NCBI GenBank assembly: GCA_017525525.1
Contig: JAFXSQ010000014.1
Location: forward strand, 1-51,895
Direction of reading: 5' to 3'
Source of the DNA: Lachnospiraceae bacterium
GTDB lineage: Bacteria; Bacillota; Clostridia; Lachnospirales; Lachnospiraceae
Length of the DNA stretch: 51,895 nt
In this document: one piece after another, positions 1-10,217 of the stretch
How positions within the stretch are numbered: position 1 is the first letter of the stretch
Layout of the letters: every line of letters begins with the position of its first letter
Translations under genes and position numbers: made by a program
Notes under the pieces: model-generated
Database searches by the model: none
What the model was told of the DNA's origin: nothing
The model's input: only the letters and a program-made list of their open reading frames with translations

Positions 1-2
1 AG

Positions 3-38
3 ATGAAAACAATTCAGAAGGAAAGCAAGAATGCTTAA
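3..38 (+). CDS. Possible 3' end of a plus-strand gene entering from outside the window
   Basis: The first bases read, in one frame, MKTIQKESKNA followed by TAA. A strong terminator hairpin starts 27 bases after that stop, which is what the end of a plus-strand gene would look like. The rest of the gene would lie to the left of the window. This is only an inference from position. Another frame stays open through the hairpin, so the assignment is weak and no function can be given. Confidence 0.25.
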   Translation: MKTIQKESKNA

Positions 39-64
39 ATATTACCATTGTCTGCAACGAAATC

Positions 65-108
65 AAAAACCTCGCAAAGCCTTACTACACTTGGCTTGCG
101 AGGTTTTT
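65..108. terminator. Bidirectional intrinsic terminator downstream of groEL
   Basis: The arms AAAACCTCGCAA(A)GCC and GGCTTGCGAGGTTTT form a long stem. A run of T follows on the plus strand and another on the minus strand, so it can end the groESL transcript and a convergent plus-strand transcript from the left edge. Confidence 0.75.
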
Positions 109-175
109 TGCTTGCGAAAAACTGTCAAAGACGGGATTATAACACATTTATCACTTATTATTCAAGTATTAATAA

Positions 176-1840
<1,665 letters not shown>

Positions 1841-1858
1841 TTATGAGCAAGCTTTTTT

Positions 1859-1886
1859 AAGATTCTTCGCTACGCTCAGAATGACA
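1859..1886. repeat. Short copy of the dispersed AAGATTCTTCG/CAGAATGACA palindrome
   Basis: A 28-base imperfect palindrome in the groES-groEL spacer. ATTCT pairs with AGAAT around a CGCTACGC-type loop. The same end motifs frame the longer repeats near 7.8, 9.9, 11.2, 15.8, 19.2, 20.7 and 39.5 kb. Transcribed as part of the operon, it would put a hairpin between the two cistrons. Confidence 0.7.
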
Positions 1887-1896
1887 TTTCCAAAAC

Positions 1897-2184
1897 CTAC
1901 TTGACAATAGCAAGTATATCGCTCTGCTTTACTATGATGAACTCGTCATCGCCGAGCTTAACCTCGTTGCCTGCATATCTTGAGTAGATAACCTTATCGC
2001 CCTTCTTAACTTCCATTGGGATCTTCTTGCCGTTATCATCCAATGCTCCGGGGCCTACTTCAACAACCTCTGCATACTGAGGCTTCTCCTTTGCCTGTGT
2101 GGGAAGCACGATGCCTGACTTTGTGGTCTCCTCAGCGTCGCTCTGCTTTAATACGACTCTGTCTCCTAAAGGTGCTAACTTCAT
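1897..2184 (-). CDS. groS: Co-chaperonin GroES (Hsp10)
   Basis: Heptameric lid of the GroEL chamber. The 95-residue protein begins MKLAPLGDRVVLK, the conserved family start, and carries the mobile-loop region around EETTKSGIVLP. An in-frame ATG 13 codons upstream lies within or next to the CIRCE operator and would give a non-conserved leader. The chosen ATG sits directly after AGGAGGAT, which decides the start. It is the first gene of the groESL operon, preceded by a CIRCE operator and a sigma-A-type promoter. Confidence 0.98.
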   Translation of the reverse strand: MKLAPLGDRVVLKQSDAEETTKSGIVLPTQAKEKPQYAEVVEVGPGALDDNGKKIPMEVKKGDKVIYSRYAGNEVKLGDDEFIIVKQSDILAIVK

Positions 2185-2212
2185 TTTAATCATCCTCCTA
2201 TTTTTTTGACTT

Positions 2213-2239
2213 TTAGCACTCATTTCACTCGAGTGCTAA
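2213..2239. promoter_or_regulatory. CIRCE operator (HrcA binding site)
   Basis: A perfect 9-9-9 inverted repeat, TTAGCACTC-N9-GAGTGCTAA, lies between the groES promoter and its ribosome binding site. This is the established HrcA repressor target in Firmicutes, so the operon should be induced when HrcA is titrated during heat or protein-folding stress. hrcA itself is not in the window. Confidence 0.97.
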
Positions 2240-2249
2240 CATATTTTCT

Positions 2250-2277
2250 ATTGTAACTGTTTTTCAGAAAAAATCAA
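2250..2277 (-). promoter_or_regulatory. Sigma-A-type promoter of groES-groEL
   Basis: On the minus strand TTGATT and TACAAT are separated by 16 bases. The -10 box ends 10 bases before the CIRCE operator, which places the operator over the transcription start. Confidence 0.75.
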
Positions 2278-2319
2278 GTGTTTTTTTGAAAAATGTACAT
2301 GTACCTCCGCACACAAAAA

Positions 2320-2344
2320 AAAGGAAGCTCGTAAAGCTTCCTTT
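2320..2344 (-). terminator. Intrinsic terminator of the glnS operon
   Basis: A 9-bp stem (AAAGGAAGC/GCTTCCTTT) with a 7-base loop is followed on the minus strand by a run of eight T. It touches the stop codon of the papain-fold gene and separates that operon from the groES promoter. Confidence 0.85.
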
Positions 2345-3030
2345 TACTCTCCCTCGGCATAACCGATATCAGACATATCCTGTGTTCTCTGGCTCTTGAA
2401 CACCTCAATAGTCCTCTTATTTATGCCCGGTTCCTCAATATATTTACCAGTCTCGGGATCCTTCGGATAGTGTTCCTTAAGGTAATTCCTGTATTGATTA
2501 AGTCTGCCCTCGTAGATGATCTCCGGCTCTCTCCAGAGCCTGAAATCCCTCGGTCTGACAAGTCCCGGCTTCTTGACAAACACATCAACACCGGCTCTTT
2601 CAAGAACAGAGTACACGAACTGAGAACAGAAATAATTGTACCTTCTCTCCACGGAACGCCCGAGTATCGAGCTGAACACTCCGAGATAATTGTATCTGTA
2701 CATATTCCTCTCGGCCTTGAACTTGTCGAGTATCCTGTCTATCCTCTTCTTTTGCGCCGTAGTTACCCAGAGCCTCATAACCCTGCATTCCGTTTTGACA
2801 TCCCTTCCGAACACCCCGGTGGTTATGTCCTCGGTTATAAAACCGCAATAGAACGGAAAGTTGACATGCTTTCTCGCAAAGCTGTACATTTCGTTCAGTT
2901 CTATATCAAAGGCAAGCGAAGTGTGCGAATACGGCTCCCTAGTCCACATTTTTATCACGTTCGACGGTAGTGTCTGCGTCTTCGATAACACGATGTATAC
3001 GCACTTATCCTTTGGCGCATTGGACTTCAT
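2344..3030 (-). CDS. Permuted papain-fold (YiiX/NlpC-P60-like) protein
   Basis: About 228 residues with no signal peptide. The order of motifs is histidine first (YSHTSLAFD near residue 35) and cysteine later (FCSQFVYSVLERAG), as in circularly permuted NlpC/P60-type papain-like enzymes. Such proteins cleave or transfer amide, ester or thioester bonds; the substrate here is unknown. It is the last gene of the glnS-DUF2225 operon and abuts the terminator. I chose the ATG 8 bases past the upstream stop, which has AAGGAT before it. Two in-frame ATGs 27 and 48 bases further upstream, overlapping the DUF2225 gene, are possible. Confidence 0.6.
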   Translation of the reverse strand: MKSNAPKDKCVYIVLSKTQTLPSNVIKMWTREPYSHTSLAFDIELNEMYSFARKHVNFPFYCGFITEDITTGVFGRDVKTECRVMRLWVTTAQKKRIDRILDKFKAERNMYRYNYLGVFSSILGRSVERRYNYFCSQFVYSVLERAGVDVFVKKPGLVRPRDFRLWREPEIIYEGRLNQYRNYLKEHYPKDPETGKYIEEPGINKRTIEVFKSQRTQDMSDIGYAEGE

Positions 3031-3037
3031 TCTGTTT

Positions 3038-3901
3038 TTATCCTTCTTCTTTTGCATTAAGCTTCTTCTTTTCCTCAACTATCATAGCCTTTAAGTCAAC
3101 AACCTTGTCCTTGAGTCTCGGATTAAGCCCCTGCCTCATAATAAGGGTTCCGACTAAGCGCGCGGCCTCATCGTATTTTTTCAATCTTCTCGCCAGATCG
3201 GCGAGTATATACATTACTGTATCTCCGTCCATTCCGCAGATCGGAGTGGTCTCCTTCGCAAGAGCCAGCGTAAAGCCTTCATATGCTACCTGAAGTCCGT
3301 CGAGCTCTGCGAGGTAAAGCTCCTTTATCTCGTCTACCCTCGACTTATCCGCGCCTATGGACTCTCTCTTTCCGCGGATCACCCACGCATACTTAAGCGC
3401 GGTGTAGGCACGTTCGGAATTCTTCGCATTCTTGACTACACTCGAAGCAAGCGCAAGCTCGTATCTGGCAATCGCATCATCATAGGTATACATATCCTCC
3501 GGATGATGTATACCTTTAAAATTCGAATATATCTGCTCCTTAATTTCCTTTATCTGCTTGCCCGTAACCTTCTCAAAGTACCTTGAAAGCCCTGCGTACC
3601 CGCAGTTTGTACAGACTATGGCATCGTATTTCAAAGGATCCGCCTTCTCGTACTTCGGCCTTAAGTCCGTATCGGAGCCCATCAGTTTCACCTTGCCGGG
3701 TCTGAACTTGAGCATCGGGAACATAAGGTCACACACGGGACACTTCATCTTCTTTTCGAAGACGGAGTCCTTCTCAACCTCTTCCGGAGTTTTCTCGGGA
3801 ACAGGCTCTCTAACAGCCTTCTCCGGCGGCTTATCCTCTATTATCTTTTTGTCGGACAGACCTCCGAGCCCGAATTTTGAAAGTCCCGAAAATATACCCA
3901 T
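3038..3901 (-). CDS. DUF2225 family zinc-binding protein
   Basis: A 287-residue soluble protein of the DUF2225 family. Two CxxC pairs, CPVCDLMF near residue 54 and CTNCGYAG near residue 97, very likely bind one zinc. The C-terminal half is helical and reads like TPR repeats (YTALKYAWVIRGKRES, YILADLARRLKKYDEAARLVG), suggesting a protein-binding scaffold. The family is common in Firmicutes without an assigned biochemical role. It lies 28 bases after glnS with a strong AGGAGGAG ribosome binding site and probably shares the glnS promoter. The first 45 residues are charged and low-complexity. Confidence 0.8.
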   Translation of the reverse strand: MGIFSGLSKFGLGGLSDKKIIEDKPPEKAVREPVPEKTPEEVEKDSVFEKKMKCPVCDLMFPMLKFRPGKVKLMGSDTDLRPKYEKADPLKYDAIVCTNCGYAGLSRYFEKVTGKQIKEIKEQIYSNFKGIHHPEDMYTYDDAIARYELALASSVVKNAKNSERAYTALKYAWVIRGKRESIGADKSRVDEIKELYLAELDGLQVAYEGFTLALAKETTPICGMDGDTVMYILADLARRLKKYDEAARLVGTLIMRQGLNPRLKDKVVDLKAMIVEEKKKLNAKEEG

Positions 3902-3929
3902 TTTACTCCTCCTAAAGCTGTAACGTCCC

Positions 3930-5591
3930 CTAAGCAGGCTTATAAGAGCTCTTAAGTGATACTATCCTGTTGAACACCGGCTTTTCTCCGGTGCTGTCCT
4001 TGACATCCATGCAGAAGAAGCCGTTTCTCAAGAACTGGAATTTATCTCCCGGCTTTGCATCAGCAAATGCCGCCTCAAGCTTTACATTATCCAACACAGT
4101 CAGCGAATTCGGATTAAGGTTAAGCGTTCCGTCATCATTGAGCTTACCCTTGTCCTCATCAATTATATTCTCATAAAGTCTGGCCTCAGCGTTAATCGCA
4201 CTCTCGGCGCTGACCCAGTGTATGGTTCCCTTGACCTTCCTGCCCTCAAAGCCGCTTCCCGACTTCGTCTCGGGATCGTAGGTGCAGTGTATCTCGGTAA
4301 CCACGCCGTTCTCATCCTTCTTGTAATCGACACATTTTACAAAGTAAGCGTTCTTGAGTCTTACCTCATTGCCCGGGAAGAGTCTGAAATACTTCTTCGG
4401 AGGCTCCTCCATGAAGTCTTCCCTCTCTATGTAGAGTTCTCTTGAGAATGCCACCTGTCTCGAGCCCGCCTCCGGGTTCTCCTGATTATTCTCAACCTCC
4501 ACATACTCAACCTGTCCCTCGGGATAGTTGTCTATGATAAGCTTTATAGGATCAAGAACCGCCATGTAACGGTTTGCCTTAAGCTTTAAGTCCTCTCTTA
4601 AGCAATACTCAAGCATGGCATAATCCGACTCGCTGTTGGCCTTTGATACGCCCGAAAGCTCCATAAAAAGCCTTATGGAATCAGCCGTAAAGCCTCTTCT
4701 TCTCAAAGCCGCTATGGACACAAGTCTCGGATCATCCCATCCGTCAACAATTCCGTCCTCCACAAGCTTCTTTATATATCTCTTTCCTGTTATCACATTC
4801 TTAAGATAAAGCTTTGCAAACTCGATCTGTCTTGGGGGCTGCTCGTACTCGAGTTCCCGCACCACCCACTCATAAAGAGGTCTGTGATCCTCGAATTCAA
4901 GTGTACAGATTGAGTGCGTTACGCCCTCAACCGCATCCTCTATGGGGTGTGCGAAATCGTACATCGGGTAGATGCACCACTTGTCGCCGGTGTTGTGATG
5001 TGTCATCCTTGCGATACGGTAGATGACCGGATCACGCATGTTAATGTTCGGACTTGCCATATCTATCTTGGCACGCAGAACCTTTGATCCGTCCGGGAAC
5101 TCACCGTTCTTCATGGCCTCAAAGAGCTCTAAGTTCTCCTCTATGCTCCTGTCCCTGTAAGGGCTGTTCTTTCCCGGCTCGGTAAGTGTACCCCTGTACT
5201 CTCTTATCTCTTCCGCGGAAAGGTCACACACGAAAGCCTTGCCCTTCTTGATAAGCTTGATCGCAGCCTCGTACATCGCATCGAAGTAATCTGATGCGAA
5301 ATAAGCCTTGTCGCCGAAATCGGCGCCGAGCCACTTTACATCGTCCATGATAGACTGAACGAATTCTGTTTTTTCCTTTGTGGGATTTGTATCATCGAAA
5401 CGGAAGTTAAATGTTCCGCCGTACTTCTTAGCCAAACCGTAGTTCAAAAGTATGGACTTCGCATGTCCTATATGAAGATAGCCGTTAGGCTCCGGCGGAA
5501 ACCTGGTCACCACCTTATTATAACGTCCTTCTGCGAGATCCTTGTCGATCTCCTGCTCAATAAAATTCTTGGATACTACTTCGTTTTCCAT
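3930..5591 (-). CDS. glnS: Glutaminyl-tRNA synthetase
   Basis: Charges tRNA-Gln directly with glutamine. The 553 residues contain the class I signature [15 protein letters not shown] near residue 33 and the WDDPR segment typical of GlnRS. Where E. coli GlnRS has MSKRKL, this protein has TGKRYI: the Lys-Arg is kept and Met-Ser is replaced. The start with GGAGGCG upstream is chosen. An in-frame ATG 17 codons earlier is excluded because it lies upstream of the promoter -10 box. Many Clostridia make Gln-tRNA only through GatCAB, so a glnS gene fits Lachnospiraceae and points to an old acquisition. First gene of a three-gene operon. Confidence 0.96.
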   Translation of the reverse strand: MENEVVSKNFIEQEIDKDLAEGRYNKVVTRFPPEPNGYLHIGHAKSILLNYGLAKKYGGTFNFRFDDTNPTKEKTEFVQSIMDDVKWLGADFGDKAYFASDYFDAMYEAAIKLIKKGKAFVCDLSAEEIREYRGTLTEPGKNSPYRDRSIEENLELFEAMKNGEFPDGSKVLRAKIDMASPNINMRDPVIYRIARMTHHNTGDKWCIYPMYDFAHPIEDAVEGVTHSICTLEFEDHRPLYEWVVRELEYEQPPRQIEFAKLYLKNVITGKRYIKKLVEDGIVDGWDDPRLVSIAALRRRGFTADSIRLFMELSGVSKANSESDYAMLEYCLREDLKLKANRYMAVLDPIKLIIDNYPEGQVEYVEVENNQENPEAGSRQVAFSRELYIEREDFMEEPPKKYFRLFPGNEVRLKNAYFVKCVDYKKDENGVVTEIHCTYDPETKSGSGFEGRKVKGTIHWVSAESAINAEARLYENIIDEDKGKLNDDGTLNLNPNSLTVLDNVKLEAAFADAKPGDKFQFLRNGFFCMDVKDSTGEKPVFNRIVSLKSSYKPA

Positions 5592-5632
5592 TAAAAAACG
5601 CCTCCGCTTTTCACGCAATAATTCAACATAGT

Positions 5633-5661
5633 ATTCTATCATCCGAGGGTGGTTCCGTCAA
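5633..5661 (-). promoter_or_regulatory. Sigma-A-type promoter of glnS
   Basis: TTGACG and TAGAAT are separated by exactly 17 bases on the minus strand, with the expected start of transcription about 35 bases before the glnS ATG. Confidence 0.85.
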
Positions 5662-5677
5662 GAGACATTAAATGACG

Positions 5678-5905
5678 CAGCCGGAACATATATATTAAGT
5701 TTACAGGACGCTGTGGAAACGACACGACTCAATACGTCGTGTCCAGTCGTCGGGACGCATGCAAGAAATGACTTCGTCATTTGCGTCCCTCCTCTCGCTC
5801 CGGTCGCAATGTAGCGGTTCTAAGCGGTCACAAAACGCCCGCTAAGAACCAGACATTGCTCCACGGCCTGCTCACTTAATATATATGCCCCGGCTGCTGG
5901 TTATT
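5678..5905. repeat. Large nested inverted-repeat element between glnS and the cohesin gene
   Basis: The outer arms CAGCCGG...ATATATATTAAGT and ACTTAATATATAT...CCGGCTG enclose several internal hairpins: ACACGAC/GTCGTGT, GGGACGCA/TGCGTCCC with an inner AAATGAC/GTCATTT stem, and GGTTCT..AGCGG/CCCGCTAAGAACC. The middle part matches elements near 19.3 and 20.7 kb in the opposite orientation. There is no protein-coding signal in this gap of about 320 bases apart from the glnS promoter. It may be a non-autonomous mobile palindrome or a structured RNA or terminator. Confidence 0.7.
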
Positions 5906-5910
5906 GTATG

Positions 5911-7758
5911 TTAGAACGCTGAATCCTTGTCAGGATCGTAGTCGTCGGGTTTTTTGAACTCGCCAGGTTCTTCACTATCGTCATCAAACTCTTCCACGTC
6001 GTCGGGGAGCGGAATGGTCTGGATTTTATCTCCGATGTCTGCAGGTTTTGTTACTTCCGACTTTGTATCATTATTCTCGGGGGTATCCTGCTCTGAAGTC
6101 TCCGTTTCGAGAGCATCTTTCTTGTCACCCTTGTTCTTGGACTTCTTCTTATCCTTCTTGTCCTTCTTATCAGAAGAATCTCCACCGTCGTCGTTTCCGT
6201 TTTCGTTATCGTATAGCGAACTGTCTACGGCCTTCTTGTCACTTGCGAGGTGCGAGATCATATCCTCGGCGTCGCGAAGCTCGCGTCTCAGCTTTGAGTT
6301 CCTTACAAGAGAAGCTATACAAGCCATCATGAGAAGCACCGCCACTCCGGAAGCTATGTACAAAAGGAGTGTTATGTTCTTCTTTGTGAAGAAGCCTGTC
6401 TCCTGCATCGGCACTTCCTTTATGACTACCTCCTTTTCGACAGGCACATCGGAGGGCGTTGCCTCAGCCACCACCTGCTCGGGCTCCTTAACCGGAATCG
6501 CGTAACGCATAAGCGACTTCTCCTTAGCGTCATAGAAGTAAAGTCCACCCTCACCCTCAACATTCATCGCATACACAAGATAGATATCCTTGTCCTCAAT
6601 CAACTTCGACTGAAAAGTCGGCGCCTCAGTGCCGGCAAGCTTGAAGCTGCTTTCCTCAAAGCTCTCCGGAATCGTCACGTCCTTAGGGATTGGAAGCACC
6701 ACATATCTTGCAAACTCTGCCGAAATCTCATGATAGGGATAGAACTTGTCCGTATCCTTATCGTAAATGTACCAGAAATATTTGTCATCCTCGCTCTTTA
6801 AGCATACTATGTTAAGCTTCTTGTTCGGGCTTGTGAAAGAGAGAACCTCCCAATCCTTATACTTCAGCTTGCTCTCCAAATACCCCTCCGGAACCTCAAG
6901 CTCGTCAGCCCTGTTGACAAAGCTGTATATCTTTCCACCTATCTGAGCAACCGCGGAATCATTGTCCACACCTGCGACTACTCTCAGGTTGTAAACCCTT
7001 ACCGCGCCGTTCTCCGCGGTAACTGTAATTGTTACGGTATTCTCTCCGGGCTCTATAAGTCCCGCGCCCGAGACATCCGTTATAGCCTTGTCACTGGCAG
7101 GAGTAGCGCTGACCACCATGCTGGTCACATCCTCGTCCACCTGAACAAAGTAAGATGTTGTCGAAGGAGAAAAAGCCGGCTCAAGCGTACCGGGGCTTAT
7201 CTCGAGAGAAGCGAGGCTTGCATCGCTTGACTTTCCGTCCTCCTCGGTCTTCTTATCGTCGTCGTCCTTTTCGTCATCATCATTATCGTCGTCGCTCTGC
7301 TTCTCCGTGGTTGGCTCCTCGGGAGTATCGGTGTAGACCTCAACACTCGCACCTGCATGAGAGATTCCCAAGGTGTTTAAGTTAATATCATAACACTCCG
7401 AGCCGCTTGTGGATATGCTGGCGGTACCGTTTCCTATGGCCGTAAATGATATGGTAACCGAGCTCTCGCCTGTTCCCGATATCGTAAGCGTGCCTCCTCC
7501 GCCGTTGCAGATGGCAGAACCGCCTGCCGAATTAAACTGGAGCACATCCGAAGAGTAGGACACATATATGGTGTAAGCGGATATGTCACCGCCCGAGACA
7601 TACACCGTCGCAGTCACCTCATCGCCTATGCTTGCATTGCCCGATGAAAGTCCTATGGACACATCCGCATCAGCCTTCGGGGTAAGCGCCGTAAATCCGA
7701 ACACAAAGCACAACATAAGCGCCAGCGTCATTGTAATCTTTTTTAATTTTGTATTCAT
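5911..7758 (-). CDS. Membrane-anchored surface protein with cohesin and cadherin-like domains
   Basis: A 615-residue exported protein. Residues 1-31 are a signal peptide. Residues 32-140 read as a cohesin domain (VSIGLSSGNASIGDEVTATVYV, then YTIYVSYSSDVLQFNS). A D/E/K-rich linker follows, then a cadherin-like beta-sandwich (about 180-262), a region of unknown fold, one transmembrane helix near 456-480 and a cytoplasmic tail rich in Lys, Asp and Glu. Cohesins bind dockerin modules. The adjacent upstream gene encodes a dockerin-bearing glucosaminidase with the same cadherin-like domain, so this protein may hold that enzyme at the cell surface. The anchor is a helix rather than an LPXTG or SLH motif, which is atypical for a scaffoldin. 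TAGGAGGA precedes the start. Confidence 0.75.
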   Translation of the reverse strand: MNTKLKKITMTLALMLCFVFGFTALTPKADADVSIGLSSGNASIGDEVTATVYVSGGDISAYTIYVSYSSDVLQFNSAGGSAICNGGGGTLTISGTGESSVTISFTAIGNGTASISTSGSECYDINLNTLGISHAGASVEVYTDTPEEPTTEKQSDDDNDDDEKDDDDKKTEEDGKSSDASLASLEISPGTLEPAFSPSTTSYFVQVDEDVTSMVVSATPASDKAITDVSGAGLIEPGENTVTITVTAENGAVRVYNLRVVAGVDNDSAVAQIGGKIYSFVNRADELEVPEGYLESKLKYKDWEVLSFTSPNKKLNIVCLKSEDDKYFWYIYDKDTDKFYPYHEISAEFARYVVLPIPKDVTIPESFEESSFKLAGTEAPTFQSKLIEDKDIYLVYAMNVEGEGGLYFYDAKEKSLMRYAIPVKEPEQVVAEATPSDVPVEKEVVIKEVPMQETGFFTKKNITLLLYIASGVAVLLMMACIASLVRNSKLRRELRDAEDMISHLASDKKAVDSSLYDNENGNDDGGDSSDKKDKKDKKKSKNKGDKKDALETETSEQDTPENNDTKSEVTKPADIGDKIQTIPLPDDVEEFDDDSEEPGEFKKPDDYDPDKDSAF

Positions 7759-7774
7759 TTTATCCTCCTATTTT

Positions 7775-7911
7775 AAGATCCTTCCTGTTGCTTCGCAAGC
7801 CCTCGCATTTCGTCATAAGGGGTACCGCTTGCGGTGGATTCCTTATGACATCGAAGGCCGGCACCGCAACGCTTCGCATTGCGGTCAGCGTCACTTCGTT
7901 CAGGATGACAC
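7775..7911. repeat. Long copy 1 of the dispersed palindromic repeat family
   Basis: A 137-base element starting AAGATCCTTCCTG and ending CAGGATGACAC. It is nearly identical to the copies at 9859-9995 and 19142-19279. Internal stems are CATAAGG/CCTTATG and ACCGCAA/TTGCGGT around the loop CGCTTCGCA. It lies in the 5' region of the cohesin gene. Confidence 0.9.
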
Positions 7912-7949
7912 ATTCTTCAATTGTCTGTTCTCAGTTCGGGATGCCGCCT

Positions 7950-9827
7950 TTATTGAATAAGCTCCAGACCGACTATATGTCTTTGAAGCTTGACCACATC
8001 TATCGCGCTTATCTTTCCGTCACCGTTCAAATCACCGCGCGCCAATACATCATCCGTTAAGGCATCAAGGCCGACTATAATTCTCTGAATCTTGACTATG
8101 TCGATTGCGCTTATCTTTCCGTCGCCGTTTAAGTCGCCCTTTGAGCCGGCAACCACATCGCCGCCGTCGTCATCATCTATTATATTGGTTCCGCTGCCCG
8201 CATCTCCGCGCACCACCGAGAGCTTGTAGTTTCTCGTGGAGCCGCTCTGCGCGGTAACGGTGATATTGATTACATTTGTCCCCTTCTTGAGCTGCTTTGT
8301 TCCGGTACCCTTTACGCTTGCGTTACCATTTACGGGCCTTGCAGAAACCGTAATGGACTCTAAGCTCTCCGGAACTATCAGCGAGTACTTCGTCTTGTTG
8401 TTTACCGCAAATGAAGGGGTCAGCGTGTATCCGCTTACATTGAGCTCAGCAAGATAATTGTTCGGATTTCCCGAATCGGCAGGCTTTGATACAGCCTGAG
8501 AAGGCATATCGCTGTAAACAGGTATCTTGAATACCATGGTTGAACCGAGCAGGTTGTTATCGCGGTAAGCCTCATAATTGGTTAAGCACTCAACCGCAGG
8601 CGCCTGAACCGCCGACATGTACTGATGCCAGAACAGGTTTCCGGTATTCGTCACGTTAAACTTCTGGGTGTAAAGTGTGTCCTGTCCGAGACTGATGTAA
8701 GATGCGCCCAAAAACTGCGCGCCGCCTACTATGGACTTTGACACGCTGTTCCAAGGTCTGCCGTAAGAGCCCTCGGAGGCTGCCCACGCAAGACCGTTCA
8801 ATGCGGCCGAACCATCCGCCGACTCAAATGCGCCTATATTATAGAAATTATAAATTCCCGGATATGAGGTGCTGTTTCCGAAGGTACATATTCCACCCTC
8901 TGCGCCCATCTCAAGCCTTATCCTCGAAGCTATGTGGTAGGGGCTCACACCGCTTTGCTCTGCCGCAGACATTATAATCTGCGCATAAGTATATGGCGAA
9001 CCCTCCGGATATGCATGCGACATAAAAGAGCCGGCAAGTATTGCCTCAACGCCCGATTCATTCTGCATGCCTGCCTGATATGAAAGGCTCTCGAACACGA
9101 AAATATAATCCTCGTAAAGATATGTTCTCGGATCCAGATAATACTTTACAAGATCATCCGAAGCCGCGTACCAGTACGGCCCGTCAAAATAGCTCCATGT
9201 GTCGGTCTTTATGTTGTAACCAACAGTTGTCGAACGCCAATTGTAATGCGGCGCATAAGAGGTACAATAAATCATGCTTTTTATGGCGCCCGGCTTGTTA
9301 ATCTCATTATCAACAAGAGTATCCCAGCTTATTCCGGTGTTGATCGGCTTAAACTGCCAATAAGGATACATATCGTGAAGGTGCCTTAAGTACGGCCTGT
9401 AGCTTTCGGGAAAAGAGCTTATGCTGCTCTCGAAATCCACATCCGAGGTAGGAACATCTGGAACATAACCTCCACCACCATTATCACCACCGCCGTTATC
9501 ATCGGAAACCTCCGTTACATACTGTGAAGACACATAGCCTGTATAGCTCTCGCCGTTGTACTTGAATTTTACCTTATACCATGCGGAGTTGGAATTATCC
9601 TTGATAACCACGCTATGTCCGCCATTTAAGAAGATTGTGTTGCCGCTCGAATCGGACATGATGTCACCTCCCGGTGAGTTTCTCACACGAAGGTAGGTTG
9701 TTCCGCTTGTGATCTCTGCCTTTATCGTAAGAGCAAGCGCCGTATTCTCGGGCACAAAAACCCAAACGGACGAAAAAGAAATGATGAAAATAATGATATA
9801 TGCCGTAATCCTCTTTCTAAGAGACAT
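7950..9827 (-). CDS. Secreted glucosaminidase-type hydrolase with SH3, cadherin-like and dockerin domains
   Basis: About 625 residues. The order is signal peptide, bacterial SH3 domain (about 34-105, with VRNSPGG and YTGYVSSQYV), Gly/Asp linker, a glucosaminidase-like catalytic region (HIASRIRLEMGAEGG with the likely catalytic Glu; FYNIGAF), a cadherin-like domain and a C-terminal type I dockerin. The dockerin has two F-hand calcium loops, both GDLNGDGKISAID, and both end near IVGL. The enzyme likely cleaves the peptidoglycan glycan backbone and docks to a cohesin, possibly the one encoded next to it. I chose the ATG with AAAGGA 7 bases upstream, which gives a clean signal peptide. An ATG nine codons earlier, preceded by GGAAGA from a repeat copy, is the alternative. 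Confidence 0.8.
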   Translation of the reverse strand: MSLRKRITAYIIIFIISFSSVWVFVPENTALALTIKAEITSGTTYLRVRNSPGGDIMSDSSGNTIFLNGGHSVVIKDNSNSAWYKVKFKYNGESYTGYVSSQYVTEVSDDNGGGDNGGGGYVPDVPTSDVDFESSISSFPESYRPYLRHLHDMYPYWQFKPINTGISWDTLVDNEINKPGAIKSMIYCTSYAPHYNWRSTTVGYNIKTDTWSYFDGPYWYAASDDLVKYYLDPRTYLYEDYIFVFESLSYQAGMQNESGVEAILAGSFMSHAYPEGSPYTYAQIIMSAAEQSGVSPYHIASRIRLEMGAEGGICTFGNSTSYPGIYNFYNIGAFESADGSAALNGLAWAASEGSYGRPWNSVSKSIVGGAQFLGASYISLGQDTLYTQKFNVTNTGNLFWHQYMSAVQAPAVECLTNYEAYRDNNLLGSTMVFKIPVYSDMPSQAVSKPADSGNPNNYLAELNVSGYTLTPSFAVNNKTKYSLIVPESLESITVSARPVNGNASVKGTGTKQLKKGTNVINITVTAQSGSTRNYKLSVVRGDAGSGTNIIDDDDGGDVVAGSKGDLNGDGKISAIDIVKIQRIIVGLDALTDDVLARGDLNGDGKISAIDVVKLQRHIVGLELIQ

Positions 9828-9858
9828 GTCTTTGTCCTTTCTATTATTGTTCATATTA

Positions 9859-9995
9859 AAGATTCTTCCTGTTGCTTCGCAAGCCCTCGCATTTCGTCAT
9901 AAGGGGTACCGCTTGCGGTGGATTCCTTATGACATCGAAGGCCGGCACCGTAACGCTTCGCATTACGGTCTGCGTCGCTTCGCTCAGAATGACAC
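9859..9995. repeat. Long copy 2 of the dispersed palindromic repeat family
   Basis: Nearly identical to copies 1 and 3. The internal hairpin reads ACCGTAA/TTACGGT around the unchanged loop CGCTTCGCA, so one base pair has changed on both sides compared with copy 1. It occupies most of the 5' region of the dockerin gene. The rest of this gap of about 360 bases holds a short inverted copy (10021-10052) and the promoter of the divergent transporter gene. Confidence 0.9.
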
Positions 9996-10020
9996 TTACA
10001 TGCGAAACAACTTCAAAACA

Positions 10021-10052
10021 TGTTATTCTGAGGGTTGCGCCCGAAGAATCTT
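10021..10052. repeat. Short inverted copy of the dispersed repeat ends
   Basis: TGTTATTCTGAGGG followed by CCCGAAGAATCTT forms a compact hairpin with a GGG..GCGCCC core. It faces the end of long copy 2 in opposite orientation, so the two could also pair with each other. Confidence 0.6.
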
Positions 10053-10179
10053 ATTCGCACCCAATTCATCGTTACATAAATATAGATACTATAGTCTACC
10101 ACAATATATAGGCATAAATCAAGTGTTTATCCTTATATTTCGTGGCTTTTTGAGGTGTTTATGCCGATAAAATGCATAA

Positions 10180-10208
10180 TTGACTATATTTTACCCTTGT
10201 GCTACAAT
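10180..10208 (+). promoter_or_regulatory. Sigma-A-type promoter of the EamA transporter gene
   Basis: TTGACT and TACAAT are separated by exactly 17 bases. The predicted transcription start is only about 2-4 bases before the ATG at 10218, so the mRNA may be leaderless or nearly so. Confidence 0.75.
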
Positions 10209-10217
10209 CTCAAAGCT

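Noticed and set aside
2185-2223. N-terminal extension of GroES from an upstream ATG
   Set aside because: It overlaps the CIRCE operator and lies before the strong AGGAGGAT; the conserved start is MKLAPLG.
5592-5642. Longer GlnS starting 17 codons upstream
   Set aside because: That ATG lies upstream of the promoter -10 box, so it would not be on the mRNA.
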